The translations under genes and the position numbers were made by a program. A stretch of DNA of 64,000 bases, from contig NC_090728.1 of the NCBI RefSeq assembly GCF_036898095.1, forward strand, positions 90,095,273-90,159,272, written 5' to 3'. Numbering within the stretch: the stretch's first letter is position 1; each line of letters starts with the position of its first letter. The notes below the pieces were generated by a model. That model searched no databases, was not told the origin of the DNA, and saw nothing but the letters and a program-made list of their open reading frames with translations. Positions 30,035-43,384 of the stretch are shown one piece after another. This DNA is from Palaemon carinicauda (lineage: Eukaryota; Arthropoda; Malacostraca; Decapoda; Palaemonidae).

Positions 30035-31437
30035 GTATACTTTCACACCTCCCTGGTTACCTTTGCTCTAAGGTAATCTCTCTTCCCTCTGAGGTAGCCT
30101 AGGCTACATCCTAGCTCTCCTTACCTTGAATCGTATTCAAGTGAGGTAGGCTAGGATTTTCTTTCCCTGCCCAAAGCCATAGTTCATGAGCTATGAGTTA
30201 GGGTCAGAACCTTAGAGTATCAGTCGTTTGCGCCCAGCTACCCCATTAGGCGAATGAACTCTCCTTTTGGTCTCAGCTGGATGGCAAAAGGGGGGTGGGG
30301 GGGCTCTGCCCTCCCCCCTAGGCCACACCTGGTAGGGTTACGACCCTTCCTCCCTGTGGCCTAGTGACTTGTCCTACACCTGCCTTCTCCGAGCTAGGGG
30401 ATATGCTTCCCCTAGCCTAGGTTAGGCAGGCCCTGGGATTCTGTTTCTTTATAGTTTGGAACGGCAAGACCATGCCGTTCTTTTACTGTACTAACCTACC
30501 CTAGGCTGGAGAACAAATTCTTCCTATACCTGGGATAGTGCCGGTACTGAAACAGAACCCCCCCCCATAGAGTGTTGGGGAAGGCTCACACCAACCCCCA
30601 CACTCTTTATCAGGACCCTTTTCCCTTCCCCCTCTGTCCTTTGGTGATGGCCTAGCCATCGCACCTCTGTCCATCGTCCTACAACTCGACCGATTGCCGG
30701 CGGGTTGTGCGGTCGGCCCGGTCCTTTCGCCTGTTAGTCCGAACTGCTAAGCTTCCCGCATATAGTTGAACTATGGGATAGCGTAACGACAGGTCGGTCT
30801 GCCGGCGGAAGACCTCCCTACTATCTTAGAGTGTTCTTCGGTCCTCCCTTGGACCGCCAACCGCAACTCTTGCTGACTTCCGGTTTAGTTGTGGCTGGAT
30901 GGAAGCCTGATCATACTCTTCCTTCCATTTGAACCCTCCTTCTCGAGGAAGGCGAGTTCAGGGTAGTGAGCTACCGCCCTTCCATCTTCACTCCTCTATG
31001 CTTTCTTTCTCTTAATCAAGTGCCGGTCCACTGTCGCACAACTCTGCCGGTAACAGCCGACAGCTTAGCCTAAGACTCCTCTCTGTCCCATAAATTGAAG
31101 TCAGAGTTGGAGTAACTACAGCCGGTTGCCTGCCGACTGCCGGGGGTCGCCGACGTGTTGGCGATCTACCATCAATCCCTTTCCCCGCCACATAGACTGA
31201 TGGCTGGGAGGAGTTACCCTCAATTGGAGACTCGCCGGCGCCCGGTGGCCTTCGACGTGTCGGCGGGCTGCCGGCTCCACCTAATTCATATTACAAAAGT
31301 GGACTGTCACCTTACTCTACCCTGCCGGCAATGCGCCGGCAGTGTCTATTGTATAGCTGTATACAATAGCCAGTACATCTATGGTATAGTACATACCCTA
31401 GACAGAAAACTATGGTGTATAGTTATGCAGTAAATAC

Positions 31438-31785
31438 TTTTTTGGGCTCAAGCCATGACGTCCTGATGGAAGGTTCCTTTAGTAGCTTCCCAAGGGTATA
31501 TATGACTACAGTGATATTCCCAGAGAATTAAACCAAAGGTTTCACAGAATTCTAACTTCTGGCGCGAGTACCCTTTAGATTTACTCTCAAGGATATCGTA
31601 TATAATCAGGGGACGTATTCTTGACACGCGACATGGCAATCTGCACCCCGAATAGCCTTTACGCTTCGAGGGGGATACGCGGCAGAATTAGAAGGGTAGC
31701 CGCATCAGAGGTTACCCTGGTTCCCTTACTACTATTACTACTATCCTATCACAACCACGCCAATTCCCTCTGGCGGTCATTTCTT
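31438..31785 (+). repeat. 5' inverted terminal repeat of element K/F
   Basis: Starts with a T-run and GGGCTCAAGCC, then TGACGTCCTGATGG, and ends near CAATTCCCTCTGGCGGTCAT. The reverse complement is found at 43,562-43,927. Confidence 0.8.
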
Positions 31786-32628
31786 AATTTGTAGCGCCTC
31801 GCTACGGTGGTGCTCCCTGTTGATCTGACATTTTTAATCGATTTCTAAGGATCTTTATGCTTTCTACAGCTTCTTTCATCCATCTAGAAAGTTGAGTATT
31901 CCTTCTTTACAATATGTATATTAATTCTAGCCTCACAATGAAATTTGTGTATTTATTGTGATTGGATCTACGTCGATTACCGGTGTCGCCATGGGCGCTG
32001 TCGTTCATTGGGCATGTGTTATTTAGTTAGGTATTTATGCATTTGATAATTATAAAGATATTCATATGCATAATTTTCCCTTTTCTGTGTCGATCTTATA
32101 TGTCAGAGTTTCGGTGATTTTAGGTAACCGAGATCTCGCCTTGCCTAGGTAACCCAGCCCAGACAACATATACTTTCGACATTTCCCCGGTTACCCTTGT
32201 GTATCGGTTATCATTCATTGAAGATTGATATCTCCTGGAATTGTTAAAGCCGTTACTCGTCTCGAATAGAGATTTAAGGGTAATCACTCTTCCCTCTGAG
32301 AGTAGCCTTAGGCTACAACTCTATGCGTCGACTTTGAATTTCGAATTCAGGCATGACTAGCCTAGAGTTTTCTGTCTCATCCCTTAACAGCAGACGGCAA
32401 GTTTTGGGATTCGATCAGAACCTCAGAGTATTTAGTCTTATGTCGGCGGGGTGAATTGCATTCCCCTGCCGGCTGAGCTGCTGGCATAGGAGGTTAGACC
32501 TCCCTAGGCTACACCTATGTGGTTGCATGATGCCGCCACCTTCTCTCTGTAGTCTAGTAGACTAGTCCTATGCTCGCAGACCCTAGGCTGTAGAGTAGTA
32601 TACTCATGTGGCCTAGGATGGCGCGGCA
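31786..32628 (+). other. Leader of element K/F, first part
   Basis: Non-coding. It resembles L (30,060-30,420) in the CTCTTCCCTCTGAG(A)GTAGCC block. It stops abruptly at 32,628, where minus-strand RT sequence of fragment E begins. No ORF. Confidence 0.6.
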
Positions 32629-33657
32629 TTGGAACTTCTGAGCTGGAGAGAAGCAAGATTTCTCGGTGTTTATCTTGAATCCCAGATGCTCTAGGAACTG
32701 GGTGACCTTGTTACAGGCTCTTACACAATCTTCGGGCGATGTCGACCAGACTAGCCAGTCGTCTAGGTAGGCCATCACTTGGACGCCCTGAAGATGGAGT
32801 TGTTGGACGATGGCGTCTGCTAGCTTGGTGAAGATCCGTGGAGCCACGTTGAGCCCGAAGGGCATGGCCCTGAAGGCGTAACTTTTCCTTTGGAGTCGAA
32901 ATCCTAGGTAGGAGGAAGCGTAGTGATTCATTGGAATGTGCCAGTAGGCATCCGCCAGGTCTATGGAGACCGTGTAGGCCCTGTGAGGCAGAAGGGTCCT
33001 TATTTGTTGCAGAGTCAGCATCTTGAATTTGTTGTTCGCAATGAACTTGTTGAGAGGGGATAAGTCTAGAATGACTCTGAGTTTGTAGGAGTCCTTCTTG
33101 GGAACGCAAAATAGTCTCCCTTGGAACCTGGTTGACTTTACCCTCCTGATCACCTTCTTGTTCAAGAGTTCTAGGACATATTCTTCCAGGAGGGGGGTTG
33201 ACTATTGGAAGAATTGCTGGAAGGCTGGGGGTGGTTGAGTCCAGCTCCAACCTAGTCCCTTCTTGATGATGCTGTGCGCCCAGGGATCGAAGGTCCAACG
33301 ATCATGGAATTGGCGGAGTCTTCCTCCCACCGGAAGCACTTCATTGCTTCTGGTGTCCCGAGGGTTTGCCACCTCGGCCGCTAGCTCCCCTTCCTCCTCT
33401 GCCTCTGGAGGGACGGCGAGACAAATCTCTGCCGGAACCTCTGCTTGAGCCCCTACCTCTGGGACGAAAGGTAGTAGCGTGTTGCTCATATGCAGGGGTA
33501 AAGACCGGTGACTGCGACACCACTGGTTGGGGGACCAACTGAAAGGTCTGCTGTGGCTGTGTGGCCACTTGGGGAGTAGCGGTACCTGGAAACTTCTGTC
33601 TCTGTTGACGTTGCTGGGGTTTCGGCTTTTGAGGTTTCCTCTTAGGCTGAGGGCCAT
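32629..33657 (-). pseudogene. Partial DIRS reverse transcriptase of fragment E
   Basis: The frame opens inside gag, as in B and D. It has VGGRLRQF...RWTFDPWAHSI, a stop near 33,202 (Gln of QFFQQS to TAG), and then DLSPLNKFI, motif A with ADAYWHIPM, RAMPFGLNVAPRIF and the YLDD followed by WLVW. It ends near FSPAQKFQ at the truncation. RNase H and YR are absent. Confidence 0.85.
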
Positions 33658-35273
33658 CGTCCTGAGAGGATTTCCTCTTCCTTGACATGCCCCACTTGTG
33701 GAGAAGATTCCTATTCTCCCTGGCGGCCTTGTCTACAATCTCTTTCACCAGAGAGGAAGGAAAGAGATACTTACCCCAGATATGGGAGGAAATCAGCCTC
33801 CGAGGTTCGTGTTTTACCGTCGAGTTGGCGAACACGAATTCACGACAGGCTCTGCTATATAGGTCCTTCATCACCGTTGCCAAGTGCGATTTGGCTAGGA
33901 CCATATAAAAGTCCGGGACTCTAGTATCCCTGGCCATAAGTTCTAGCTGTACCTGGTCACAGCGACGCGGCAAGCCTCTCCTTCGTATCCTGTTCCCTAC
34001 GAAGGAGGTGATCATTTAGCCTTGGGAGGTCCTCATTAAATTGACGACCGGCTACGTCAGGCTCTAATTTCCATACCATGAAGGTTGACTGGACGTCTTT
34101 CCAGTGCCTATCATCAGGAGGAACAGTAAGGGAGAAGGGTCTGCACTCCTGAAGTGCAGGGCAAGGTTTCCCTTCCTCCACTGCCTTTAAGACCGCTGTG
34201 AAGGCCTTTTCGATGAAGGGGAAAGTCGCAGCATTCGGCGCAACAAAGGTTGGATGCTTCTTGCTAAGCGCCGGCATCTTGGAGTTGGTGAAACCCCTAC
34301 TCTTCACCGCCTGGGCTAACATAGCCTGGGCCTTCGCGAGATCGAACACGATAACCTCCTTCGGTTCGGTCTCTTCCTTTGAGGCTGGTTCGGACCTGAG
34401 CCGGACGTAACAGTCCGGATAAGCCTCGAAATTCGGGAAGAATTCCACTTCTTCCAGCAGGATAGAGCCAACCCTTTCACTGATGTAGATTTTTCCAGTC
34501 GTGATTGGCATATGCTCGGCATATCTCCATGGGTTAGCTTCCGAGCAAGTGGGGAGGTCCTTAACCGAAATCCGTTTCGGTTGTTTAAGATTAACCAGAG
34601 TAGTCCGGAATTGCTCCTGGGTTTCTCGTAGTTTTCGTTCCATGAGGGCTTCAAGCATCTTGAAGACCTCCTGAGTGGCTGATGGAAGAGGGTCCGGGGT
34701 GGCAGAAATCGAAGGAACAGGTTCCTCGGACAGTGCAGGAGTTGCTGCTTGAGTAGGAGCGGGAGCGACCTCGGTCTCCGAATCAGGGTATTCCACCTGA
34801 TCTTCCTCATAGTCGAGTTCCTCGCCCATGAGGTTCTTCTCCGTCTCTTCTGACACTTCCGACATACGTTCCACGTTATCGGAATCTAGATGGCACTCAT
34901 GCATGGACTGGGCCATGACAATATCAGGTTCCACCACGATCTGGACGGTGGGGATCTGATCACGGGGGACCACAGAGTCTTTGGATGCCTTTGGGAAAAG
35001 CAAGGCCCTCAAATCTTCGTTGGCGAGATACGGTCCGGTGGCGTTCTTCTGGAAGCCAAGCACCTTCTCTCGAGCGTTGTCCCTTGCCTCCGCAGAAGGA
35101 GGATCGTCGAACGCCTCGACTAAACGACTCTTGCAGACTGTACAGTTCTGCGGGTCCCAATACTTCAGGTCGCCTTTCTTGGCAGCGCAGGGGGCGTGGG
35201 TCTGGCACGCCTTGTGCCTGTAGAAGTCCGGGTGCTTCACCCCGCAGAAGTGGCTCTCACACTTCATATACTC
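33341..35273 (-). pseudogene. DIRS gag-like ORF of fragment E (one frameshift)
   Basis: 436 codons from the ATG at 35,267 with the Cys/His module, acidic and Pro/Ser linker and central domain. A small deletion near 33,957, after RREQDTKERLAAS, shifts the frame. The remainder continues in the next frame from about 34,015 to 33,341 with ACREFVF, IWGKYLF, a Gln-rich part and an Arg/Gly-rich tail ending GHQKQ. Several residues between WVRGF-type and LYSF-type positions are also missing in frame. Confidence 0.85.
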
Positions 35274-37626
35274 CTGTAAAAGAAAGAGATCATGAGTACA
35301 TGGAAGGCATAAGAATGACTTACATTACTCTAAATTTAAGATATCTTAATCTAAATTTTTAAACATTAAATTAATTTACAAGGCATTTAACTGCTTGAGA
35401 ATAATGAGCGGGAAAGGAAGTAGATAGACACATACTTGTGAATCCCGCCCAGTCGGTTACCGTAACCTTATCAGTAGGCAATTTCTTTTGTGGCCGAAGG
35501 TCACAAAACGGAAATCCATATGGATAAGCCGTGGTGGGTAGAAGCTAAGCTTCTAACAGAAATTGCCTGCAGGGTGTAGCAGGGTCTGAGACCACTCAGA
35601 TCCCTGGAGTAGAAGGGGTATAGGAGAAACCCCTTATTAAATGAAGGTTCCGGCAATCGGCTGCACTAAGACACATAGAGTATGCTGGAATATTGTAATG
35701 TGCAATCAAACAGCATAGCCACAATCTTGGATGGTAAGACAATACCTATATATAGAAGTAGCCAAGCCATCTGGCTGCAGCATTTTGACTGTCGGCATGT
35801 TGTCGGCAGGTATGGGAAGGGGTGCATGTCCCTTAACGTCGTCTGCCGGCATGTCGTAAGCCGGTCCTGCAGGGTGGAAGGCATCAAGACAGACACACTG
35901 AGTATCTAAAGTATAATACCATCGTGGCGACCGCCGGATCGCCGGCAGGGGGCGGCGGCTCCGGCAGCCGAAGGCTGACGGCCTGTTGAGCTTGGATCAA
36001 TTCATAAGATAGATATGTATATGGTTGTATACCTAGACCGCGGCAATCAATGCCGGCACGCCGGTGGCCGGCTCCGAAGGTTGGCCAGCTGTTACTAGGT
36101 AAAATGAGGGGTGGGACGTCGGCTGTATGTCGACGGAAGGCGGAAGCCTCCGGCACACAGAAGGCTGACGTTTTAGAGGAGGAGGGCATCTTATGAAAGA
36201 ATGTCACATGAGGTAGTGGCGGTTATCGCCGGCAGTAGAGGCGGCAAGGGACCGGCACCAGGAGAGAAAGGTAAGGAGGGATGGAAGGGGTAAAATCCCA
36301 TACCCCTCCAGCATCCCTCCGGAGAGAGTGCACTCATGATAGGAGTGGATACTCCTAGCACCCAGCGGCAGGGAGCCCGCAGTCGGCCGGGTGCCTGGGG
36401 TAACCCAAGGGAGGGTTAGAGGGCACTCAAGAGGGGGGAATCCCCCGCCGGCAACCATCCCCATAGAACGCTATGAAGGGTATGTATACCAGAGCGGCCA
36501 GCTCAGCAGGAGTACAAAGTTAGCCCTACCACTCCACCCAAGGGAGGAGTTGTAGGACTAAGGACAGATGTGTGTAGGCAAGCCTACACCAAAGGGATAG
36601 GTGGGGAGGGGGAAGAAAAGATCTTTCTATAGAGGAGACTCTGTATGAGAACGGCCACCAAGGAAAGGGAGAACGCTCCCTAACCTAGGTTAGGTAGCCC
36701 AGAATGAGAACGGTACAGGAGTACCATCCCAAACTATAATAGGGCAGAGTCAACCCCCAGAGTTTAACCTAGAGAAGGAGGGCTAACTCCTAGGCTAGGA
36801 AAGCTTAAAAGACACATCGCAAGTTGCAGGGAGGAAGGAGTAACCCAACCAGGTGCAACTGAGGAAGGGCAGAGCCGTTCCTTATTTCTCGGTCCGACCC
36901 TAAGGGAGGGTCATTCCCTTAGGGTAGGTAGAGAAGCAAAAATATTCTGATTGTAGACAAAATTCCCCTATATAGAAGGGGAAGCAAGACTACACAGAGG
37001 GAATGCCCGCAGGCAGGGGGATTAGGGAGCATATAGGGGTTCCTACATTAGGTTAGGGTGGAAAGATACGCAATCAACCCAGTCCCCTATATGGTCCCCG
37101 AAGGCGAAAACATTTACATCACAGTTAATAGTATGTTTAATAATGCCACAATCTTCATAACTTAACCTAGGAACACTGGTAAATATCATGCATGAAAACA
37201 AGCACTAGGCTGTCCAGCCTAGGGGCTAAGCTGGCGATCTAGTATGGGGTCGAACGGCGACCGAGTCAGATGCGCGCCAAAACACGATATAAGTAATTCC
37301 TAGCTATGAAGACTAAATAACTAATAATATTAATTAGTTAAATGACCAGAGAGGGCTGTTCTGGCTAACCAAATAAAGCATGCAACATGAACAGCGACGC
37401 CATAAAATGGTGCGTCCGGTATCGGCACAGCTCTGCCACAAAACTCAATATTTTACGAAAAGTAGAAGTTACTTTACGGCTAGAGCTTATTTAAACAATA
37501 CTGGGACCTGGTACTCAACTTTCCAGAAGAAGGTGAGGCTGAAGGTAGCGACATAACGGCGATGTAAGCAGATGAAAAACGCACTCAAGGAAAATCCGAC
37601 TAAAGCGAGAAGCTACAGGCAGAAGG
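35274..37626 (-). other. Leader of fragment E
   Basis: Same layout as the leaders of A and D: acceptor-like site near gag, CCGG-rich block (35,840-36,460), purine-rich block, then the CTCAACTTTCCAGAAGAAGG segment before the ITR. No supported ORF. Confidence 0.7.
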
Positions 37627-37886
37627 ATGAGGACGGACGTGACGTCATTTAGCAATGGCGCCCGTTTGTTTACGTCTCGAGTACCAAAAGCAGCCACGGA
37701 TGAGTGTAACTTTGGAACGGCTCCCCAGTTATTCTCCACCTTTCCATATCGAAGTGTTAACTCTATATGGGGTGCAGATAGCTATGTGGCGTGTTAATAC
37801 ATGCGTCCCCTGTTGATATACGATATCCTAGAGGGAAACCTTTAGGGTACTCGCACCAGAAGTTAGAATTCTGTGATAACCTTTAG
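37627..37886 (-). repeat. Truncated 5' ITR of fragment E
   Basis: Matches the ITRs of A and B from GGATGAGGACGGACG, with TGACGTCA at 37,640-37,647, to GATAACCTTTAG. The last 90 bases or so of the ITR are missing. Confidence 0.85.
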
Positions 37887-38319
37887 TATATACTGCAAAT
37901 AGGAAACTATAGTATGATTATACAGTAGTTATTTCTAAATATCTTGGGTACCCTTGTGCAAGCTTCTGCTGGTACTGCTCCTATATCGAAAGAATGGTAT
38001 TCCTTCGATGCTCTGATTGTGAAATCAGTCCTCCTTACCTCAGTGTTAAGTATAAGGGGGGACAGTACCTTGAACGCTTCTCTACACGTAGGTGTTCGAC
38101 CCCTTTTTTACCTGGAATTCCCCAGTTGGAGGAATCTCCTTATATTAATACTGAGGGGAGGTAACAGCATTGGCTTGCAGGGGATACACAGGTATGTCTC
38201 TCCCACTATCCCTTTATAGCTTCCTGTCCTAAGCTATTTTGTCAAAAGATGACTTTTGCAAATTGTTTATCAGTGTGATAATCAATTGAATACTCATTGC
38301 TGTTCTCCTTTCCTTACAG
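37887..38319 (+). other. Leader of element K/F, second part, with putative intron
   Basis: Continues the leader after fragment E. A donor-like ACACAG/GTATGT at 38,192 and an acceptor TTTCCTTACAG ending at 38,319 bound a possible 128-nt intron, at the same position as in B. Confidence 0.55.
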
Positions 38320-38605
38320 GAGGAACATGAGATGATGCATCGCAGTCTTCTGCAAGAATAAGAGTGAATATTTTCACGGACATAATACATGCAGGTTTCA
38401 TGCCCCCAGCAATATTATTTCCAAATCCCCAAACCCTTCTGAGACCCTCCAGCCTGTAAGTAGGCCGGACCTTATTGTCCGAAGGTCTCGAAAATCCCAA
38501 GTTAATAGAATCTAGGGATACAGCTCGTAACAACTTACACAATTGGGTGTCAGGTATCTAAAATCTCTCCGAAACCATACCTACCAATATTAAAGCTTCC
38601 TAAAT
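38320..38605 (+). pseudogene. Remnant of DIRS gag N-terminus (element K/F)
   Basis: After the acceptor, GAGGAACATGAG leads into a frameshifted Cys/His module (HGHNTC then RFHAP). Further on are traces of the TARNNLHNWV and GF-Q-N segments that correspond to REKLRKWVRGFQKN in D. Several stops and shifts; the central domain is gone. Confidence 0.65.
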
Positions 38606-39845
38606 GTGCGACATCCTGTCCCTTATCCCTTTTTTCTCCACTCCAGTTCGAGGGGAGGAGGTGGTGATGGGGGTATCCCCACCCCTCGCTGCCAGTACAT
38701 ACACGATGGCAGTCTCAAGCTGTCGAACTACGGTTGGTTTGGTTTCAGGTGTTGTCTGAAACAAAAAGGCAGTTCAGTTACGAACTCGCGAAAACTCGGA
38801 AACTCTACGGGAATTGGACAGAAGATTTCACTTATTCATTGTGGTAACTGGCAAATTGGTGATCCTTTCACTGGCTCGTAGTGATAACAACGACGGCAGT
38901 CATTGATACACTGTCACATCTGACTCCACCGCCGAGAGCCGGCAGTATGTGCCCATGGTCACCACCCAGTCAATGGCTGGGTTGGTATGCCTTCAGTCTA
39001 CAGCCCGCCGACAACCGGCAGACCGCTGACAGCTTGAGGGGTCGCCGACGATTCAGCGGGCTGCTGGCTATGCATATAGTTTTCACCACTAACCAGTCAC
39101 ATTGAATGCAGGCTAAGATGGTGTGCCTTCTGTCGGCGACCCGCTGACGACCGACGAGTCACTGACATGCCGGAGAACTGCTAGCTATATCGGTACTGAA
39201 GTACTGCCCCAGTTGACTTATCCCCAAGTACTAGCCTTAACGGTAGTATGCCAGTTGTATAGGTGTATACAATACCCTGTACATCTGTAGTATAGGACCA
39301 TATCACAGACAGATATCTTTGGTACATAACCATACAATAGAATAGTTTTCCAATACTCTGTGCTTCTAAGCACAATCTCTTGCTGAGACCTACCTGATTT
39401 GGGGACTCACTTCCCCCCTTTCTTACGCTGACTCTTCATCTGTCTCTTTGATTCTCATTAATTCCCTGGAAGTAGGCGCTGTTTACGCTACTCTATCCTT
39501 ATGGGCTAGAATCTTCCATTGGGTCCCCCTTAAAGAGGATGCCCTAGAATCAATAATTAGGAAGGTCCCAGCAGTTGGCTGGAGGGATTCACACGTATGT
39601 CTCTCCTATTCTTTTCCAGCATACTTATCCTAAGCTTTATACAATAGAAAGGAATCTTTTATTACAGTGAAACACAACACTGGGAAGCTGATATAGGCAA
39701 ACGGTCAGGTATGACCTAAAAGGAGGACGGAAAAGTTTCTTAGTTCTCCTTGGGTTGTTCAACAGCATCCCACAGTCACAATGACCATTGTTCCACAAAC
39801 GGTCAGATATGTACACCTTCTGATCATGCGAAGCAAACAAACGCT
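38606..39845 (+). other. Leader-like DIRS sequence in place of K/F gag
   Basis: Non-coding. It contains CCGGC motifs (38,935-39,175), a stretch like H's leader (TACATCTGTAGTATAGG; GGACTCACTTCCCC) and a second donor/acceptor-like pair (GATTCACACGTATGT at 39,585; TTTTATTACAG ending at 39,667). This looks like a piece of another DIRS leader that replaced the middle of gag. Confidence 0.5.
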
Positions 39846-41510
39846 TCTGGTAGGAGGGAGGTTCCTTCCGGATCGCTGGACCTTCGATCCTTGGGTCCTA
39901 GGCCTAACCAAGATGAGACTAGAATGGAAATAGACATACCTCCACCATCATTTCCTCAACTCTTCCTATATTCCAAAATCCCCCTGGAAGAGTATACCTT
40001 AGAGCTCTAGAGCATACTAGCGGTAAGGAAAGTAGAGTCTATCGATTTCCAGGGAAGGCTGTTTAGTGTTCACGTGAAGGACTCAAGAAAACTCTGAGTC
40101 ATTCTGGACTTGTCACCACTCAACAACTTCCAATAAAACAGCAAGTTCAGAATGTTAATGCATCTGAACATAAGGACCTTATTCAATAAGGGGTGTTCGC
40201 AGTCTGGTCAGACCTGAAAGATGTCTATCGGCAACTTCCAGTCAGTCACCCCCTCCCCTCCTACCTAGGATCCAAGTTACAGAAGATAACATATATCCTA
40301 GACAAGATTCTCGTCGAACTAGATTCAGTTCTACGATCTTCACGAAATTGGCAGACACAGTCAAGCGAAACCAAGCCTAGAAAGAGTTCAGGCAACAAAG
40401 GACCTGGACGACAGGCTGTGGTGGGCAGCACCCGAAACGGCTGGGCTATGAGCATCCATGGAGATGATACAGCCCCCGGAACATCGGGGATGCAAGATAG
40501 CTTCAAGAAGTCTCGATTCTCTCCAGCTCAGGGGCTTCAATGTTTTTAAAAAACCATTGAAACCTGTGGTCACCCCAACTCTCCTTTCCCTTGGGGATGT
40601 AAAAGGAGATTGCAAGGTCGGTCAAGAGACTACGGTAATCAGTCAGGATTCTAAGACGCTAACAGGGAGGAGTTTTGAACTCTCTCCAGTTCACGATAAC
40701 GACAGACCCAGTGCTACGAGCACAGCTGTAAGATGCGTTAAGAGGCTGGAGAAGATACGCATCAAACACTTGAAGAGATCTAAAAGGACCAATCATGGTC
40801 GTTCCTTCTTCGCTTACCCTACAATGACCAAAGGCCACAGGCCCATAGGCCATGTCAGCCCTGTAATGGGTTGGGAAACTCTCTCCACGCAGATCAGACC
40901 TGCTCAGGCTGATCTGGGGCATCGAAGCGATAATGAGGCGTCAAAACTGTCGAGGATAAGGGACGTCTCATTTCATTAGGTGATGTTAGCCATCCCTTCC
41001 CTAAGGGAATGGCACCTATCAGCAGCTCATGTATAAATGATCCGCAAGGTAACAGTGGATGCTCTTCTCGGGCTGAAGCCAATAGAGTTGGAATGGTCCA
41101 CGGACGCAGACCTATTCCCTCCCTAATGGGAACAAGTCCCCGAGCTGCAGATCGATCTCTTCACCACAAGCGTCATCAAGATACTATCTCGATATATAGC
41201 CCCATACGAGGATCCTCTAGTGGAGATAACAGACATCATGTCTCTAGAATAGAAGGGATGGACTTAGGAATTCCTGTTCAGCCCATCCAATCTCCTGCGG
41301 AAGGCCCTCTACATGCTGAGACCCTTCCAGGGAAGAAGGGCTCTGTTGGCTCCCAGGTAGCCCAAGAGCACCCCGTTCCCTGTAATGAAGGAACTGAGGC
41401 TGAGGCTGGTCCTAGTTCTGCACCTAGGATTATCCAGGAGGTTCAGAAGTTTTCTGCCTTCGATTTATCACAGAGCACCCATTCCCTTCATCTTATGAAT
41501 TCCTTGCCCT
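39846..41510 (+). pseudogene. Decayed DIRS RT/RNase H of element K/F
   Basis: Starts at VGGRFLPDRWTFDPW and can be followed, through many frame changes and small deletions, past remnants of motif A (SDLKDVYRQLPV), SYLGSKLQ, SPAQ, the RNase H area and NDPQGN-type sequences. YLDD is not preserved. Alternate-frame peptides (DLRSLGPRPNQD) match the same alternate frame in B to H. Confidence 0.75.
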
Positions 41511-42606
41511 AACGGTTAGGAAAAAGACTTGGGATCTCAAAAGGCAAAATAGAATTCCTAGAAGCATACAAGTCTTGTCAACTAGAAGACAATACGAGTC
41601 TTCTTTGGAAAAGTAAGTTACTTTGTAAAAGCAAAAGGACCGAAAGGAATCTCATGATCTTCTGCCTGTCCTTCTCTGTCCACCCTTATAATCAAGGTCT
41701 GGCGGCTAACAGCACAATGGCCTTTGAGAAAGGAGGCAGTGCATCCTTAGATACTATGAAAAGATTGGTTCCTCGGCCCTGTCCCCATATGAACCCTTGA
41801 GTAAGCACCAAGAGTATGGCCGACTTTGCGAGAGAGGTTGCTTGATTGGATCTTTGGATCCATGGACCAATATCTACGTGCAAGTCAGTCTCGACTAGAC
41901 CTCTTCTATATGCCCTTTAAGTGGATCTGACAAATGAAATCTTTTATAAGATTCCGAAGACATGTGCAGGCTTAGGCCTGCAGCACCACCAAAGCCCATC
42001 TCATGGTCTTTGGATAAGGTCCTTCATTATGCCTCACCTGTGAACAATGAGGATTGTTCCCTCAAGGATCTAACCCAAAAGGTTATTTTTCTGTTCGCTA
42101 TAGCCTCTGGGGCTAGAGTTAGTGAAATAGTGGCCCTATCTGAGGATGAGGGCCACATTAAGTAGGAGAACTGCATCTCTTTCCTGATTCAACCTTTCTC
42201 GCTAAGGACGAGCTACCCACTAAGAGGTGGGGTTCCTGGAGAATCTGCCCACTGAAGGAAGATGTCTCTCTGTCTGCTAGAGTGCCTAAGGTCTATCATC
42301 GTAGAACTTCAGACTTCAGGAGAAACAGCTCTTTACAGGAGAAACCTCTGGATCAAACTATCCCCACAACTGAGGGCGAAGCTCACCTACCTTATTCGCA
42401 GAGCGTATCCTGACAGTACTCATGCAGATAGTGATCCGAGAAAAATTGCTTCATCACTGAACTTTTCAGTGTGGGGACTTGAGCCTCTTCGCTCATTTCC
42501 TAGACGGAGGTTGTCCAGAGTGTCTTACAGACACTATGCTAAGCAAGTCTATGAATTGAAGCATTATGTGGTGGCGGCAGGTGGTATTTTGGACCCTGTC
42601 GTCTAG
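41511..42606 (+). pseudogene. Decayed DIRS tyrosine recombinase of element K/F
   Basis: Recognisable in pieces: RQYESSL-type start, RPAAPPKPISWSLDKVLHYAS, LTQKVIFLFAIASGARVSEIVAL with the first catalytic Arg, SDPRKIASSLNF (His of HxxR is Ser) and the RHYAKQVYELKHYVVAAGG end with the Tyr. Stops and frameshifts separate them. Confidence 0.82.
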
Positions 42607-43384
42607 CTCTGCGATGAACAGTCAATTGATTGGGACTATCAGTTAAAAGGAGAAGGGGTCAGCATTTTTCGTGTGACCTCCCTTTGAATAAGTGTTGCCA
42701 AGGTAACACCAAATCTGTTCAGAATCTCAGGTGTGAAATTATACAGATAACACTAGTGCCGTGTGTACATAGTACACAGTGTTGTTAGACTATATCATGT
42801 ACAGAAATTATAAAGAGAAGTCTTATTAAAAGAGCTTTTCTTCAGTCTGAGAGTGGCACTCATCATTTCTTCCCCTTTCAAAAAAGGGAACATTAATTTC
42901 TATATATGTCTCTTGTATAATTTCCTTAGCATGCTACATTCATTTAGCATGTAGTCATTTATTAGAAATAAATGTCTATTAAAATGCAGTTGCGTCCTAA
43001 TTCACCCAAAAATTGCATGTTTAAGATGCCAGAGTTCCTTGACTTACTCATGTAAGTATTTCTCATATCATTGTATGCTTACAAACAACGGATGGGGACA
43101 CTGATATTGATTCGGCAATATATACAAACCTTGAGACCGTTTGTATTCTCAGTGTATACTTATGTTTGCTCATATAATATATGCTACCTTGAGGCCCCTT
43201 TTCTACCGTCTAAAATGACTCTTCCCTGCAGGGGGCAGGAAGCACTAACATTGTTATGCTTAGTGATAATGACGGATAACGGTAACGTCATTAGTCTCAA
43301 TTGGCCTTTTTGGCCATAGAAATATTATCCCAAGGTTAAAGCACTAATGAAAATCCACAGATACATTAATTCTCGGGTACGCTT
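42607..43384 (+). other. 3' UTR of element K/F
   Basis: AT-rich, non-coding. Near its end it matches the end of B's 3' UTR (CCACAGATACATTAATTCTC), just before the ICR. Confidence 0.6.

Larger units (their letters stand above)
32629..37886 (-). mobile_element. DIRS fragment E (RT start to 5' ITR)
   Basis: Minus-strand DIRS of the A/B subfamily. It is cut in RT on the left (32,629) and inside the 5' ITR on the right (37,886, after GATAACCTTTAG). Gag, leader and most of the ITR are present. Because both ends are lost, this is not a simple YR insertion. A rearrangement that also removed part of K/F is more likely. Confidence 0.8.

Noticed and set aside
37944..38219. 91-codon plus-strand ORF before the K/F gag remnant
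   Set aside because: It lies in leader sequence shared with other copies where the frame is not open, and has no domain.
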